DNA of 45,050 bases from Propionibacteriaceae bacterium (GTDB lineage: Bacteria; Actinomycetota; Actinomycetes; Propionibacteriales; Propionibacteriaceae), in contig JAUNKK010000018.1 in NCBI GenBank assembly GCA_030532825.1, forward strand, positions 1 through 45,050. The letters run 5' to 3'. The notes below the pieces were generated by a model that saw only the letters and a program-made list of their open reading frames with translations, was not told the origin of the DNA and did no database searches. The position numbers and the translations under genes are program-made. Every line of letters begins with the position of its first letter. Position 1 is the stretch's first letter. Below, one piece after another: positions 44,198 through 45,050 of this stretch.

Positions 44198-45050
44198 GTG
44201 ACTGCTGTACAGCCGGAGGGGCGTCGACTGCTCCGCATTGAGGCCAAGAACGCCGAGACCCCGATCGAGCGCAAACCCTCGTGGATCCGCACGACGGCCC
44301 GAACGGGGCCGAACTTCCAGGACCTGCAGCACATCGTGAAGTCAGCCGACCTGCATACGGTGTGCCGAGAGGCAAACTGCCCAAACATCTTCGAGTGTTG
44401 GGAGGACCGCGAGTCCACGTTTCTCATCGGTGGTGACCAGTGCACCCGCCGCTGCGATTTCTGCCAGATCACCTCCGCAAAACCCGAAGGCTACGACCCG
44501 GCTGAACCGATGCGGGTGGCGGCGTCTGTGAAGAAGATGGGGCTGCGCTACGCCACTGTCACCGGAGTGTGTCGCGACGATCTGCCCGATGAAGGCGCGT
44601 GGCTGTATGCCGAGACCATCCGACAGATCCACAGCGTGAACCCGGGTGTGGGTGTCGAGATGCTCGCCCCCGATTTCTCGGGTAAGCCAGATTTGGTCGG
44701 CCAGGTGTTGGAAACCCGGCCCGAGGTGTTTGCCCATAATGTCGAGACGGTGCCGCGGATCTTTAAGCGAATCCGGCCGGGTTTCCGTTATGACCGATCC
44801 CTTGAAGTGCTGCGGATGAGCCGCGATGCCGGCCTGGTCACCAAGTCCAACCTGATCCTGGGGATGGGCGAGAACCGGGCGGAGATCTCCCAAGCGCTGG
44901 TGGATCTGTTCGAGGCCGGCGCGGAGTTGATCACCATCACCCAGTATCTGAGGCCAGCCGCCACTCTGCTGCCGATCGCCCGCTGGGTTCCGCCTGAGGA
45001 GTTCGATGAGCTGGCTGAGGAGGCCCGGCAGATCGGCTACTCTGGCGTGC
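44198..45050 (+). CDS. lipA: Lipoyl synthase (partial, cut by window edge)
   Basis: Radical-SAM enzyme that inserts two sulfurs into octanoyl groups. The frame is open from GTG 44198 to the right edge (284 codons). The auxiliary-cluster Cys are in [14 protein letters not shown], and the radical-SAM motif is [49 protein letters not shown] and SNLILGMGE follow in the usual order. The remaining C-terminal part lies outside the window. Confidence 0.96.
   Translation, partial: MTAVQPEGRRLLRIEAKNAETPIERKPSWIRTTARTGPNFQDLQHIVKSADLHTVCREANCPNIFECWEDRESTFLIGGDQCTRRCDFCQITSAKPEGYDPAEPMRVAASVKKMGLRYATVTGVCRDDLPDEGAWLYAETIRQIHSVNPGVGVEMLAPDFSGKPDLVGQVLETRPEVFAHNVETVPRIFKRIRPGFRYDRSLEVLRMSRDAGLVTKSNLILGMGENRAEISQALVDLFEAGAELITITQYLRPAATLLPIARWVPPEEFDELAEEARQIGYSGV

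Noticed and set aside
43216..44472. A long 418-codon open frame on the minus strand opposite lipB and lipA
   Set aside because: lipB and lipA are certain on the plus strand; only the last part (up to about 43330) has protein similarity, to CobG, and lies outside lipB. The rest is a shadow frame of GC-rich coding DNA.
1..45050. CRISPR arrays, insertion sequences, integrases or phage genes
   Set aside because: No regularly spaced repeats, transposase motifs or inverted-repeat-bounded elements were recognised. The gene remnants look like deletions rather than insertions.

Overview
The window is high-GC actinobacterial DNA. The best guess is the family Propionibacteriaceae, inferred from the lldP-lutABC lactate operon beside a large cobalamin region, a cbiMNQO cobalt importer, a C-type L28 protein, and gene orders shared with Mycobacterium tuberculosis: rimP/DUF4439/proS, ispG/GNAT, cobA-cobB-cobO-chelatase and cobG-cobH-cobIJ. 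The genus cannot be fixed by eye.

Layout. 1-7.9 kb: housekeeping genes (rpmB, RNase J, dapB, pnp, rpsO, ribF) with two acetyltransferase genes. 8.0-12.8 kb: L-lactate permease and lutABC, with an LldR-type operator on the promoter. 12.8-17.9 kb: a corrinoid-type ABC importer split between two riboswitch-controlled units that each keep different parts; two paralogous methyltransferases and a substrate-binding-protein remnant lie among them. 17.9-18.6 kb: a FadR-family regulator. 18.7-26.2 kb: the rimP-nusA-ylxR ... infB-rbfA-truB translation block, broken by about 1.4 kb that holds a frameshifted lipoprotein gene on the other strand. 26.3-31.2 kb: a DUF4439-like lipoprotein, proS, a GNAT gene and ispG. 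31.2-43.3 kb: cobalamin synthesis and cobalt uptake. 43.5 kb to the end: lipB and the start of lipA.

The most striking content is a cobalamin pathway caught in decay. cobK, cobA, a cobB-cobC fusion, cobO, cobL, cobH and cbiMNQO look intact. cobM has lost its middle, the ChlI/ChlD-type chelatase gene has lost its AAA+ core in frame, cobI-cobJ is reduced to fused ends with frameshifts, and cobG survives only as its C-terminal tail. The operon joints (TGATG and ATGA overlaps) and the riboswitches remain. Together with riboswitch-controlled import genes, this suggests recent loss of de novo synthesis in favour of corrinoid uptake.

A second theme is translation start architecture. At least seven genes that begin transcripts have a TAnnnT -10 box ending 6-7 nt before the start codon, with no Shine-Dalgarno sequence, so they are probably leaderless. 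Genes inside operons have clear AGGAG-type sites and overlapping stop/start codons.

All identifications come from reading motifs and gene order. No database search was run.
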